From Bacteroidetes bacterium UBA6221 (GTDB lineage: Bacteria; Bacteroidota; Bacteroidia; Chitinophagales; Chitinophagaceae): DNA of 52,077 nucleotides. A program made the translations under genes and the position numbers. The notes below the pieces were generated by a model that worked only from the letters and a program-made list of their open reading frames with translations, had not been told where the DNA came from and ran no database searches. The DNA lies in NCBI GenBank assembly GCA_002421685.1, contig DISB01000004.1, positions 1-52,077 of the forward strand. Direction: 5' to 3'. Shown piece by piece: positions 1 to 8,961 of the stretch (position 1 is its first letter; every line of letters begins with the position of its first letter).

Positions 1-2
1 GA

Positions 3-1874
3 GGCACCGGCAGCGCCACCCCACCATCCATCAGTACAGCTACCGCCATGACAGATACATTCTACGTGTCGCAAACACTGAACGGCTGCGAAGGCAAACG
101 CGCCATGCTGATAGTCGTAGTAAATGCGATACCGGCGCCGCCACAAACGACCGATACCGCGTACTGCCAGTTTGCAACAGCATCGGCCCTTGCAGCTATT
201 GGCCAGAACCTGCTTTGGTACACCGTACCGACAGGAGGGTTCGGAACAGCCACGACGCCTGTACCGCCAACCAACAATGCCGGCATATTGACCTATTATG
301 TAAGTCAAACCGTAAATGGCTGCGAAAGCCTGCGCGACTCTGTCAAAGTGACGATTTATGCTAAACCGCAACCACCGGTGGGTAACGACGATTCAATTTG
401 CCAGTTCACAACGCCGTCGCCGTTAACTGCCACAGGCGTTAATCTCAGGTGGTATACAGTACCGGCCGGAGGTTCAGGAACCTTCACGGCGCCATCGCCG
501 GATACTGATACGCCGGGTGTTTATCACTGGTACGTGAGCCAGCAGATAAACGGCTGCGAGAGCGACCGGGACACGATAGAAATAGTAATAAAGCCCAAAC
601 CCGCACAACCCGAGAGCGATACCGTAGAATATTGCCTGAATAGGACGCCGGTGCAGTTGACAGCCGTGGGCCAGAACCTTTTATGGTATTACTTCCCGGT
701 GGGCGGGATCCCGACCACCATTGCGCCTACCCCATTCACGTCTACCATTGGTACCACATATTACTATGTATCACAGACAGTGGACGGCTGCGAGAGCGAC
801 CGGGATACCCTGGCGGTAATAGTAGATACACTGATCACGGCCCATATCATGCTCAGCGATACAATGTTCTGCTCTTATGATTCCATAACGGTGACACAAA
901 CCGGCAGCTTGCCCGATACCAGCAACTTTACATGGTCATGGTCGGGAGGAACGGTATTATCAGGCGACTCATCAGGTCCATATGTTGTAAGGTGGGATAC
1001 AATGGGAACGAAAGTAATCACACTACTTGCAGAAAACAATGGTTGTAAAGCCGCAGATACAACTACAGTAGAAGTATTGCCACAACCCGAAGCCTGGTTT
1101 GATATGCAACCCGAAATATGCCTGGGGCAACCGTTAGAGATGGAACTGGATTCTGTTCTGAAATATGTCGCATTCTTCAGTTATGAATGGGACGAGAACA
1201 CAAATGTGATCGAACTCAGGAACGGCGGAGGCTTTATCATGAGCTGGAAGACCACCGGCATGCACGTTGTTACCTTAGTTACGGAGTCTGACTCAGGATG
1301 CAGATCGCTGCCATACGCCGATACAGTGAACGTGAGGGATTATCCCGCTGTAAAAATAGAGCGGTTGAGCGAAGACAACGTAGTATGCACGAAGAGCACA
1401 ATCGAGCTGAAGACAAAGCTCGTGCCTGGAGCAACAAAATATGAATGGTCTCCTGCGGATTATTTCCTTACCAACAATACCACAGAAGTGCGGGCAAGGA
1501 TACATAGTTCAGGATACATAAAGCTGAGGGTAGAGGATGCCTATGGCTGCTCCGGTGCTGACAGCGTGTATGTAGGGATCAAACTGTGTTGTAAAGCAAT
1601 ATTACCCACCGGCTTCTCGCCCAATAACGATGGTAAGAATGACAAGTTTGGTATTATATCCAGCGGAAACTATAAGATATACGCATTCACTGTAGTGAAC
1701 CGTTATGGGCGTGTGGTGTTCAGCACTACCAACCAGCAGGACCGCTGGGATGGCATGTACAATGGCGCCCAGCAGGGAGTAGGTACTTACTACTACTACA
1801 TAAAATACACCTGCGAGGATGATGATGCGGACAACGTTGTGGAAGAAAGAGGTGATGTCACGCTCATCAGGTAA
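3..1874 (+). CDS. Ig-like repeat surface protein with CHU_C type IX sorting domain (5' end outside window)
   Basis: The reading frame is open to the left edge, and codons before the first ATG at 48 continue the same repeat (GTGSATP, then YVSQ), so the gene is cut by the window. It shows the end of one repeat and three full Ig-like repeats of about 90 residues, each with YCQF/CQF near its start, a NLLWYTVP-type core, a GG-GT turn and a YVSQ-NGCES end. PKD-like stretches follow. The last 85 residues (LPTGFSPNNDGKNDKFGI ... VVNRYGRVVF ... DRWDG ... GTYYYYIKY) are the gliding-motility-associated C-terminal domain, used as a type B signal for type IX secretion. Inference: a large secreted or cell-surface protein, perhaps an adhesin. 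A strong terminator follows. Confidence 0.9.
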   Translation, partial: GTGSATPPSISTATAMTDTFYVSQTLNGCEGKRAMLIVVVNAIPAPPQTTDTAYCQFATASALAAIGQNLLWYTVPTGGFGTATTPVPPTNNAGILTYYVSQTVNGCESLRDSVKVTIYAKPQPPVGNDDSICQFTTPSPLTATGVNLRWYTVPAGGSGTFTAPSPDTDTPGVYHWYVSQQINGCESDRDTIEIVIKPKPAQPESDTVEYCLNRTPVQLTAVGQNLLWYYFPVGGIPTTIAPTPFTSTIGTTYYYVSQTVDGCESDRDTLAVIVDTLITAHIMLSDTMFCSYDSITVTQTGSLPDTSNFTWSWSGGTVLSGDSSGPYVVRWDTMGTKVITLLAENNGCKAADTTTVEVLPQPEAWFDMQPEICLGQPLEMELDSVLKYVAFFSYEWDENTNVIELRNGGGFIMSWKTTGMHVVTLVTESDSGCRSLPYADTVNVRDYPAVKIERLSEDNVVCTKSTIELKTKLVPGATKYEWSPADYFLTNNTTEVRARIHSSGYIKLRVEDAYGCSGADSVYVGIKLCCKAILPTGFSPNNDGKNDKFGIISSGNYKIYAFTVVNRYGRVVFSTTNQQDRWDGMYNGAQQGVGTYYYYIKYTCEDDDADNVVEERGDVTLIR

Positions 1875-1891
1875 AAAAACAGGAACCTTTT

Positions 1892-1918
1892 AAAAGCGCC
1901 CGTTCGGGCGCTTTTTTT
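1892..1918 (+). terminator. Rho-independent terminator of the Ig-repeat gene
   Basis: The arm AAAAGCGCCC, a 4-base loop and the arm GGGCGCTTTT run into a tract of T residues, 18 bases after the stop codon. Confidence 0.9.
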
Positions 1919-1983
1919 GTGGATACCTTCCATACATGGGGTCAACTATAATAATCATCTAAAGATTACATGCCCAAATACTG

Positions 1984-1991
1984 TATTTTTG
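1984..1991 (+). promoter_or_regulatory. Bacteroidetes -7 element TATTTTTG for the MetH-like gene
   Basis: It matches the TAnnTTTG consensus and ends 4 bases before the ATG, which would give an almost leaderless mRNA. No TTTG is seen at the expected -33 distance. No riboswitch-like structure is apparent upstream. Confidence 0.5.
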
Positions 1992-1995
1992 CAAC

Positions 1996-3024
1996 ATGAA
2001 TAAGGAACAGCAATTACGTGATATATTGAATGAGCGCATACTGATAATCGATGGTGCAATGGGCACTATGATACAACGGTATAAACTCACCGAAGCGGAT
2101 TACCGTGGCGAAAGGTTTAAGGATTATCCCTCTGACCTGAAGGGCAATAACGACCTGCTGGTGCTTACCCAGCCGCAAATCGTCAAAGAAATTCACAAAG
2201 AATATTTAGATGCAGGCGCTGATATACTTGAGACTAACACTTTCAACGCGCAGGCAATATCACTGGCTGATTATGATATGCAATCGCTTGCTTACGAAAT
2301 GAACGTAGCTGCTGCGAAATTGGCGCGTGAAGCTGTTGATGAATACATGCAACAACATCCGGGCTCGCGGAAATTTGTGGCGGGCGCAATAGGTCCTATG
2401 AACAAAACATTATCACTTTCTCCTGATGTGAACGACCCCGGCTATCGCGCTGTAACTTTCGACGAAATAGCTGATGCCTATACAGAACAGATAAAAGGAC
2501 TTGTAGACGGCGGTGTAGATATTTTGTTGCTGGAGACCATATTCGATACGTTGAATGCCAAGGCTGCCATCTATGCCATAAATACATATTTCCAGCAAAC
2601 CGGCAAAGAACGTCTGCCATTGATGATATCCGGTACCATCACCGATGCATCGGGCCGTACACTGAGCGGACAAACACTGGAAGCGTTTTATATATCTGTT
2701 ATGCATGCCGAGCCTATCAGTATCGGCCTTAATTGCTCATTAGGTGGCAATGAAATGCGTCCTTATATAGAAGAGCTTTCGGAACTGGCCACATGTTACA
2801 TCAGTTGCTATCCCAATGCCGGCCTGCCCAATGCCATGGGTGAATATGATGAACACCCTAAAATGACTGCAGAGATTGTAAAGGATTTTGCAGAACAGGG
2901 TTGGGTAAACATAGTTGGTGGCTGCTGCGGCACTACCCCTGACCATATCCGCGAGATAGCGAAGGCGGTTAAGGATATTACACCCAGGAAATTAGAACAA
3001 ACGGAAGCTGCTGCAACAGTTTAA
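1996..3024 (+). CDS. metH: Homocysteine S-methyltransferase module of MetH (stand-alone)
   Basis: The 342-residue protein corresponds to the N-terminal homocysteine-binding domain of cobalamin-dependent methionine synthase. It has the barrel start IIDGAMGTMIQ and the three zinc-binding cysteines in NCSLGG (C247) and GGCCGTTPDHI (C310, C311), which from memory are the same numbers as in E. coli MetH. The domain transfers a methyl group from methylcobalamin to homocysteine. Full MetH is about 1,200 residues; the folate, cobalamin and reactivation domains are absent here, and the next gene is unrelated. Split MetH with a second gene elsewhere is known in Bacteroidetes, so this is probably functional in trans. 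The alternative is a B12-independent homocysteine methyltransferase, but the sequence is closest to MetH. Confidence 0.85.
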   Translation: MNKEQQLRDILNERILIIDGAMGTMIQRYKLTEADYRGERFKDYPSDLKGNNDLLVLTQPQIVKEIHKEYLDAGADILETNTFNAQAISLADYDMQSLAYEMNVAAAKLAREAVDEYMQQHPGSRKFVAGAIGPMNKTLSLSPDVNDPGYRAVTFDEIADAYTEQIKGLVDGGVDILLLETIFDTLNAKAAIYAINTYFQQTGKERLPLMISGTITDASGRTLSGQTLEAFYISVMHAEPISIGLNCSLGGNEMRPYIEELSELATCYISCYPNAGLPNAMGEYDEHPKMTAEIVKDFAEQGWVNIVGGCCGTTPDHIREIAKAVKDITPRKLEQTEAAATV

Positions 3025-3124
3025 TCCAAAGAATTATTTATAGACAAGGGTAGGCTATGCCTGCCTTTTGTTTTTTTACGAGAGTGTTATGCTATCTGCA
3101 ATAATATCCGGGGGAGTGAGTATA

Positions 3125-3502
3125 TCATTTAACCAACGTACGCGCCGGTGTTTTTCTTTTTTCACGATGCATATTGCCCCAGTTGCTCATAGCGGTAAGC
3201 ACAGGCTCAATACTGTTACCAAGTTTAGTCATACGGTATTCTACGCGTGGCGGTACTTCTGCATAAACAATACGTTGTACTAGGCCATCTGCTTCCAGTT
3301 CGCGTAGTTGCGCTACCAGCATCCGTTCCGATATTCCTTCAATATCTTTCTTCAATTCCCCAAAGCGCATCGTGCCTTCCTTCAGCCTGAAAAGTATAGC
3401 GGGTTTCCAGCGGCCGCCTATAATGTTTAGTGTATATGCCATGCCGCAACTGTTATTGATGATGCATTCGTTGCGCAAATTGGTAGAGCTTTCTTTTCTC
3501 AT
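3125..3502 (-). CDS. HxlR-family winged-helix transcriptional regulator
   Basis: This 125-residue protein has the HxlR/MarR-like pattern: a cysteine pair near the N-terminus (NECIINNSCGM), GGRWKPAILFRL, MRFGELKKDIEGISERML, LRELEADGLVQR and VPPRVEYRMTKLG. It is transcribed divergently from the SDR gene, with 86 bases between the start codons that contain inverted repeats. Inference: it represses its neighbour and possibly itself. N-terminal cysteines in this family can sense thiol or aldehyde stress, as in HypR and YodB, which fits a neighbouring oxidoreductase, but the ligand is unknown. Confidence 0.9.
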   Translation of the reverse strand: MRKESSTNLRNECIINNSCGMAYTLNIIGGRWKPAILFRLKEGTMRFGELKKDIEGISERMLVAQLRELEADGLVQRIVYAEVPPRVEYRMTKLGNSIEPVLTAMSNWGNMHREKRKTPARTLVK

Positions 3503-3534
3503 ACTTACTTTTTTGTTAGTACCTGATAATTAGA

Positions 3535-3573
3535 TGCATACCTGCAAAGGTAACATGCAAGTTGATACTTTTG
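3535..3573. promoter_or_regulatory. Probable HxlR operator and SDR promoter
   Basis: Nested inverted repeats lie at 3535-3559: outer arms TGCAT/ATGCA and inner arms TACCT (3539-3543) and AGGTA (3548-3552). A related TACCTG half-site lies about 20 bases upstream. The -7 element TACTTTTG at 3566-3573 follows directly, so a protein bound here would block SDR transcription. Confidence 0.55.
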
Positions 3574-3588
3574 AAAAAAGAAAAAATT

Positions 3589-4329
3589 ATGAGCAAACTA
3601 AAAAACAAAACAGCGATTGTTACAGGCGGTAGCCGCGGTATGGGTAAAGCAATAGCTAAAGCATTGGCAGCACAGGGTGCGAACGTAGCGCTGACCTATG
3701 TACAATCAAAAGAAAAGGCAGAAAACGTTGTCGCAGAAATAAAACTTGCGGGTGGGAAAGCTATAGCAATAAAAGCCGATAATGCCAGCAATAGCGATGT
3801 GGCTGCTGTTGTGAATGAAACTGTGCAAAACTTTGGCAGTGTAGATATACTGGTAAATAATGCAGGGATAGCTATTGCCAAACCACTGAACGATTATACC
3901 ATACAGGATTATGAAGATACCATGGGTGTAAATGTCAGGGCTGTATTTGTTGCAGCGCAGGAAGCTGTAAAACATATGCCTGATGGCGGGCGCATTATTA
4001 CTATTGGCAGCAACATGGGCGACAATGCAGTGAGTGAAAATATGACCTTATATACAGCCAGCAAATCTGCGCTGCAAGGGCTAACACGTGGTATGGCGCG
4101 TGACCTGGGCAGGCGTAAAATAACGGTGAACCTGGTACAACCCGGCCCTGTAGATACTGATATGAATCCGGGCAATACGGAACTGGCAGATTTTTTGCGC
4201 ACCCGTATGCCTCTTGGTGAGTATGGCACAACAGAAGATATAGCTGCTATGGTGTCTTTCCTAGCGGGTGATGAAAGCAAATTTATAACCGGGGCAATAT
4301 TAACGGTAGATGGTGGCTTCAATGCTTAA
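3589..4329 (+). CDS. Short-chain dehydrogenase/reductase (SDR family)
   Basis: The classical SDR motifs are present: nucleotide-binding TGGSRGMGKA near residue 11, VNNAGIA, a serine in the IGSN segment, and the catalytic pair in YTASKSAL. The C-terminal half includes NLVQPGPVDTDM and the end FITGAILTVDGGF. About 246 residues is normal for the family. The ATG at 3589 is chosen because the TTG farther upstream lies inside the -7 promoter element. It reduces a carbonyl or oxidises an alcohol with NAD(P)H. The substrate cannot be read from the sequence; 3-oxoacyl-ACP reductase-like names are generic. The divergent HxlR gene probably controls it. Confidence 0.9.
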   Translation: MSKLKNKTAIVTGGSRGMGKAIAKALAAQGANVALTYVQSKEKAENVVAEIKLAGGKAIAIKADNASNSDVAAVVNETVQNFGSVDILVNNAGIAIAKPLNDYTIQDYEDTMGVNVRAVFVAAQEAVKHMPDGGRIITIGSNMGDNAVSENMTLYTASKSALQGLTRGMARDLGRRKITVNLVQPGPVDTDMNPGNTELADFLRTRMPLGEYGTTEDIAAMVSFLAGDESKFITGAILTVDGGFNA

Positions 4330-4351
4330 ATTAATTTGAAGCGCTGAAATG

Positions 4352-4385
4352 AAAAAGGGCGGCATCTTTAGATACCGCCCTTTTT
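4352..4385. terminator. Bidirectional terminator between SDR and clpC
   Basis: The arms AAAAAGGGCGG and CCGCCCTTTTT flank a 12-base loop. A-runs and T-runs on both sides allow use by either convergent gene. Confidence 0.9.
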
Positions 4386-4403
4386 AAGACTATTCATTCT
4401 AAA

Positions 4404-6947
4404 CTACTCTTTGGTTTCTGCACTCTCATTTTTCTTGGCAGAAGGCTTGTCTATTTTGAAAATAATCTTACCCTCTTTTTCACTATAGTCGGCTACTACT
4501 GTGTCGCCTTCTTTTATCTTCTGGTTCAGCAGTTCTTCGGCCAGCGGATCTTCCAGGTATTTCTGTATAGCCCTGTGCAATGGCCGCGCGCCAAATTGCT
4601 GGTCGTAACCTTTCTCCGCTATGAACTTCTTGGCCGCTTCTTTCAGGTCCAGCTTGAACCCGAGTGCGCCTAAGCGTTTCAATACATCTTTCATTATGAT
4701 GTCGATGATCAGCGCTATATGGCTTTCGTCCAGTTGGTTGAAGATGATAACATCGTCTATCCTGTTCAGGAACTCGGGAGAGAAGGTGCGCTTCAACGCT
4801 TTTTCTATCACACCTTTGCTCACGTCTTCGGCGCTTTGGCTCTTTGCTGATGTGGTGAAACCTACACCGGCGCCAAAATCTTTCAGCTGTCGTACGCCAA
4901 TGTTTGATGTCATAATGATCATCGTATTCTTAAAGTCCACCTTGCGGCCCAGGCCATCGGTAAGCTGTCCGTCGTCCAGTACTTGTAACAATATGTTGAA
5001 GATATCCGGGTGCGCTTTTTCTATTTCGTCCAGCAACACCACTGAGTATGGCTTGCGGCGTACTTTTTCAGTGAGCTGTCCGCCTTCTTCATAACCTACA
5101 TATCCGGGAGGCGCACCTATCAGGCGGCTGAGTGAGAATTTCTCCATGTATTCACTCATGTCCACACGTATCAGCGCGTCATCACTGTCGAACATATGGC
5201 GGGCCAATGCGCGGGCGAGTTCGGTTTTACCTACACCCGTCGGGCCCAGGAAGATGAATGAACCTATCGGCTTGCGCGGGTCTTTCAGCCCCACCCTGTT
5301 ACGCTGTATGGCCTTCACTACCTTGCTTATGGCTTCATCCTGCCCTATTACGGCGCCTTTCAGGTCGTCGCCCATGCGGCGCAGCTTCTGGCTTTCGGCT
5401 TCTACCATCCTCATCACCGGTATGCCCGTCATCATGCTTATCACTTCGGCTATATGCTCCTCGTGTATAGGATAACGTTTACTCTTCGATTCTTCTTCCC
5501 ACTCTGCTTTCGCTTTGTCAAGTTCTTCACCCAGGCGTTTTTCTTTATCACGCAGTGCCGCCGCTTCTTCAAAGCGTTGGCTTTTTACCACTTTATTTTT
5601 CTCCTGCTTGATGTCTTCTATCTTCTTCTCCAGGTCGAGTATATTTTGCGGCACGTTGATATTTTTCAGGTGAACGCGCGCGCCTACCTCGTCCATCACG
5701 TCTATGGCCTTGTCGGGCAGCAGGCGGTCGGTCATATACCTGTCGCTCAGCTTCACGCATGCCTCTATCGCCTCCTGGTCATAATTAACGTTATGGAAAT
5801 CCTCGTATTTCGATTTAATGTTGTTCAGTATGGTTATGGTTTCCTCTACGCTTGGCGGGTCTACCATTACTTTCTGAAAACGACGGTCTAATGCGCCGTC
5901 TTTCTCAATATACATTCGGTATTCATCCAGGGTAGATGCGCCGATGCATTGCAGGTCGCCGCGTGCCAATGCAGGCTTGAATATATTGGAAGCGTCCAGC
6001 GAGCCGGAAGCGCCACCCGCGCCTACTATGGTATGTATCTCGTCAATGAACAGTATTACATCGCGGTTCTTTTCCAGTTCGTTCATGATGGCCTTCATCC
6101 TTTCTTCAAACTGCCCGCGGTACTTGGTGCCGGCTACCAGTGCTGCCAGGTCAAGGCTGATGACACGTTTGTCAAACAATACCCTTGATACCTTGCGTTG
6201 TACGATGCGCAGCGCCAGGCCCTCAACGATAGCTGTCTTGCCCACGCCGGGCTCGCCTATCAGTATCGGGTTGTTCTTCTTCCTGCGCGACAGTATCTGC
6301 GATACACGCTCAATTTCTTTTTCCCTGCCAACTATGGGGTCGAGATTGCCCAGCTCTGCCATTTTGGTAATATCCCTGCCAAAATTGTCCAGTACGGGCG
6401 TTTTGGATTTGGTACTGCCCGCCTGCCTGCGTTGCTGAAACTGGCGGCGTTCATCATCCTCTTCAAACTCTTCAGAGCCAGGATCATTATAGTCGCCTCT
6501 CGGCGCTTCGCCCTGTACTATGCCCAGTTCGCTCTTGAATTTTTCGTAATCCACTTCGTATTGATGCAATATCTGTGTAGCCACGTTCTCTTTGTTTTTT
6601 AGTATAGACAACATCAGGTGCTCCGTTTCAACTGTGGGGCTTTTCAGCGCTTTCGCCTCTAATACAGTGATGCGTATTACTTTCTCTGCTTGCTTGGTAA
6701 GGGGCAGGCTGTTTATATTAGCCAGTGGTTTATTGCCTTTGTCGCGTATGGCCATTTCCAGTTCTTTGCGCAGGTCAAACAAGTCAACATGCAAAGTCTG
6801 GAGCACTTTTACTGCCAGTCCTTCCCCGTCCCTTATCAGCCCAAGCAACAGGTGTTCGGTGCCGATGAAATCATTGCCCAACCTCAGCGCTTCCTCGCGG
6901 CTGTAGGAAATGATCTCCTTTACTTTCGGCGAAAAATTTGAATCCAT
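4404..6947 (-). CDS. clpC: ClpC, ATP-dependent Clp protease ATPase subunit
   Basis: The protein of about 847 residues has two N-terminal Clp repeats (SREEALRLGNDFIGTEHLLL ...), a first AAA+ module (GEPGVGKTAIVEG, VILFIDEIHTI), a UVR coiled segment (SQRFEEAAALRDKEKRL), a second AAA+ module (GPTGVGKTELARALA, VVLLDEIEKAH) and a C-terminal D2-small domain. The loop containing GVGF is the VGF-type ClpP contact. It unfolds substrates and feeds them to ClpP in the cytoplasm. The ATG at 6947 is preceded by GAGGA at a good spacing, so it is preferred to the TTG one codon upstream. A C-terminal acidic/lysine tail is present. Transcription is divergent from the STAS gene. Confidence 0.95.
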   Translation of the reverse strand: MDSNFSPKVKEIISYSREEALRLGNDFIGTEHLLLGLIRDGEGLAVKVLQTLHVDLFDLRKELEMAIRDKGNKPLANINSLPLTKQAEKVIRITVLEAKALKSPTVETEHLMLSILKNKENVATQILHQYEVDYEKFKSELGIVQGEAPRGDYNDPGSEEFEEDDERRQFQQRRQAGSTKSKTPVLDNFGRDITKMAELGNLDPIVGREKEIERVSQILSRRKKNNPILIGEPGVGKTAIVEGLALRIVQRKVSRVLFDKRVISLDLAALVAGTKYRGQFEERMKAIMNELEKNRDVILFIDEIHTIVGAGGASGSLDASNIFKPALARGDLQCIGASTLDEYRMYIEKDGALDRRFQKVMVDPPSVEETITILNNIKSKYEDFHNVNYDQEAIEACVKLSDRYMTDRLLPDKAIDVMDEVGARVHLKNINVPQNILDLEKKIEDIKQEKNKVVKSQRFEEAAALRDKEKRLGEELDKAKAEWEEESKSKRYPIHEEHIAEVISMMTGIPVMRMVEAESQKLRRMGDDLKGAVIGQDEAISKVVKAIQRNRVGLKDPRKPIGSFIFLGPTGVGKTELARALARHMFDSDDALIRVDMSEYMEKFSLSRLIGAPPGYVGYEEGGQLTEKVRRKPYSVVLLDEIEKAHPDIFNILLQVLDDGQLTDGLGRKVDFKNTMIIMTSNIGVRQLKDFGAGVGFTTSAKSQSAEDVSKGVIEKALKRTFSPEFLNRIDDVIIFNQLDESHIALIIDIIMKDVLKRLGALGFKLDLKEAAKKFIAEKGYDQQFGARPLHRAIQKYLEDPLAEELLNQKIKEGDTVVADYSEKEGKIIFKIDKPSAKKNESAETKE

Positions 6948-7126
6948 CAATTAAGTCCTCGCTTTGTTTTTATAAAATTAACGAATAATGTCGTGTAGCC
7001 GGTATTAAGATTGGTTATATAGACATTATTAACAACATATACTACAATATAAAACACATAATACTGCGGAAATGTTATTTTTTAAATTAATGCTAATTTA
7101 CAGCCTGTTTCCTAAATCTACAGTTT

Positions 7127-7501
7127 ATGGAGGTCAAATTTGATACCAAAACAACATATACGGTTATCACGCCTGTTGCCGGCGTGCTGGATAAGGATGT
7201 GACTGCTAAGCTGGCAGAAGTTACCGCACAGGACTATGGCGGCGACAGCAACAACTTCATTATTGACCTACAATACTGTAAATCAGCCGACAATACGTCA
7301 TTATTTTCATTGCGGCAGGTGCACGATGCCTGTTATACCGCCCGGCGTTCTTTTGTGCTTACTGGCCTGCAGGCGGAGCTACGCCAAACTTTACAGAACA
7401 ATGACGAAACTTCGGCGCTGAACATGGCGCCTACCATGGAAGAGGCCATAGATATCATCAGTATGGAGATATTGGAAAGAGACCTGTTGAGCGAAGAATA
7501 A
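7127..7501 (+). CDS. STAS-like (anti-sigma factor antagonist type) protein
   Basis: The 124-residue protein has the layout of a STAS domain: an N-terminal strand (TYTVITPVAGVLD), a central NNFIIDLQYCKSADNTSLFSL segment in the place of the usual DLSxVxxIDSSGL, then a helix and FVLTGLQAELRQTL. The phosphorylated serine of SpoIIAA appears replaced by threonine (DNTSL). It is followed 141 bases later by ribonuclease Z; I recall the same pair in related genomes, which suggests a conserved neighbourhood. A partner anti-sigma kinase is not in the window. The family call rests on pattern only. Confidence 0.65.
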   Translation: MEVKFDTKTTYTVITPVAGVLDKDVTAKLAEVTAQDYGGDSNNFIIDLQYCKSADNTSLFSLRQVHDACYTARRSFVLTGLQAELRQTLQNNDETSALNMAPTMEEAIDIISMEILERDLLSEE

Positions 7502-7642
7502 AAATATCTTTCCTGGCTTTTTTTGAACAAAAACGGCTAAAATTGCATTATCCGTGAAAATATGCGATTTTTTATTGCTTCCTTTCTATAACTGTAACGC
7601 CCTGTTTCAATTATTATTAAAGAGCTGTTACGAGGCGTTGAT

Positions 7643-8545
7643 ATGAAAGTTACGATACTGGGCAATAACTCTGCTTTACCGGCTTTTGGCCGCAACCCCA
7701 CAGCGCAGGTGGTCACCATCTATGGAGAACACCTGCTTATCGACTGCGGCGAGGGCACGCAGGTGCAAATGCAAAAGCATGGCATAAAATGGAGCAAGCT
7801 CAATCACATCTTTATCAGCCACCTGCATGGCGACCATTACTTCGGGCTACCCGGCCTTATTAACAGCATGAGCCTGCTGGGCAGGCAGGCCCCGGTTTAT
7901 TTGTACGCACCTGCGGCTATTATGCCCATGATGCAGAACATACTCGACCTAGCCGATACTGTACTTACCTACCCGCTCCATTTTCACCCCTTGCCCGAAG
8001 GAAGCGGAATGCTGGTAGAAACAGAAACATTCAAGGTTACCTGTTTTCCTGTAGAACACCGCATAGCCTGCCATGGCTTTTTGGTAGAAAGCAAAACAAA
8101 GGGCAGAAAGCTGTTGCCGGTACAATGCCGCGACTACGAGATACCCCGCTACTATTACGACAGGCTGAAGATGGGGGAAGATTATGTGCGTAAAGACGGC
8201 ACGGTAATAAAAAACGAACTGCTGACCACCGAAGGGCCCGAAGTAAAGAAATACGCCTACTGTGCCGATACTTTGTTTACCGATTCGTTTATACAATATA
8301 TAAAAGACGCCGATACCATCTACCACGAAACTACGTACCTGCACGCCGATGCGGAAAAAGCGAAAATGCGTTACCACAGTACACCGATACAGGCAGCGGA
8401 AATAGCAAAAATGGCGGGCGCGAAACAACTCCTCATAGGCCACTTTTCATCCAAGTACCGTGAGCTGGCCCCCTTCCGCGACGAGGCAATGACCGTCTTC
8501 CCGAATACGTTGGTGGCTATTGAGGGAAATAGTTATGATGTGTGA
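7643..8545 (+). CDS. rnz: Ribonuclease Z
   Basis: This is a 300-residue metallo-beta-lactamase-fold endonuclease that trims the 3' ends of tRNA precursors. It begins MKVTILGNNSALPAFGRNPTA, has DCGEGTQVQM, the zinc motif HLHGDH (H60, H62, D64, H65), the later zinc residues in FPVEHRIACHGF and CADTLFTD, YHETTYLH, and the C-terminal GHFSSKYRE. Length is typical for a bacterial RNase Z. It lies downstream of and on the same strand as the STAS gene. No unusual features were seen. Confidence 0.95.
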   Translation: MKVTILGNNSALPAFGRNPTAQVVTIYGEHLLIDCGEGTQVQMQKHGIKWSKLNHIFISHLHGDHYFGLPGLINSMSLLGRQAPVYLYAPAAIMPMMQNILDLADTVLTYPLHFHPLPEGSGMLVETETFKVTCFPVEHRIACHGFLVESKTKGRKLLPVQCRDYEIPRYYYDRLKMGEDYVRKDGTVIKNELLTTEGPEVKKYAYCADTLFTDSFIQYIKDADTIYHETTYLHADAEKAKMRYHSTPIQAAEIAKMAGAKQLLIGHFSSKYRELAPFRDEAMTVFPNTLVAIEGNSYDV

Positions 8546-8961
8546 ATTTCCTGGATGGCATTATTAGAAGTAAAGCAGCTTTAGTACAATATTTTTACAA
8601 TAATTTTACGTATATTTGCATTATATGTATGCTCCGAAAAAATATCATATGCCTGTCGGGCAGTTCGGCATTCCCCACCAAAAAATTTTTACTGCATCAA
8701 CCGAACGCAAGGCGTTAATTTAAAAGGCATAAACCTGGAATCAAAATGGAACATTTTTTCAATACAATGATTATCAAACGGTTGTACAGCCACAACCATC
8801 GCAAAGTGCAACAAAACATAACATTTTTTGTTCCAGCAGTGGCATTTTGGGAACAAAAACCCTCGTTGAAGCACAAAAATCACTGATTGGAAACCCATCA
8901 ACTTATCCATTTTTACCCTATTGACCAGTATTGACTATTTTAGCACAAATTTTCCGGACAG
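8546..8961 (+). other. 416-bp intergenic region with a promoter and two doubtful small ORFs
   Basis: A clean -7 element, TATATTTG, lies at 8611-8618. Directly after it is a 32-codon reading frame at 8625-8723 (MYAPKKYHMPVGQF...), then a 46-codon frame at 8746-8886 (MEHFFNTMIIKRLYSH...). I recognise neither, and both could be chance. The region is AT-rich and could equally be a long leader of the CoA-transferase operon or a small RNA. A second weak promoter-like TATTTTAG precedes the CoA-transferase start. Confidence 0.35.
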
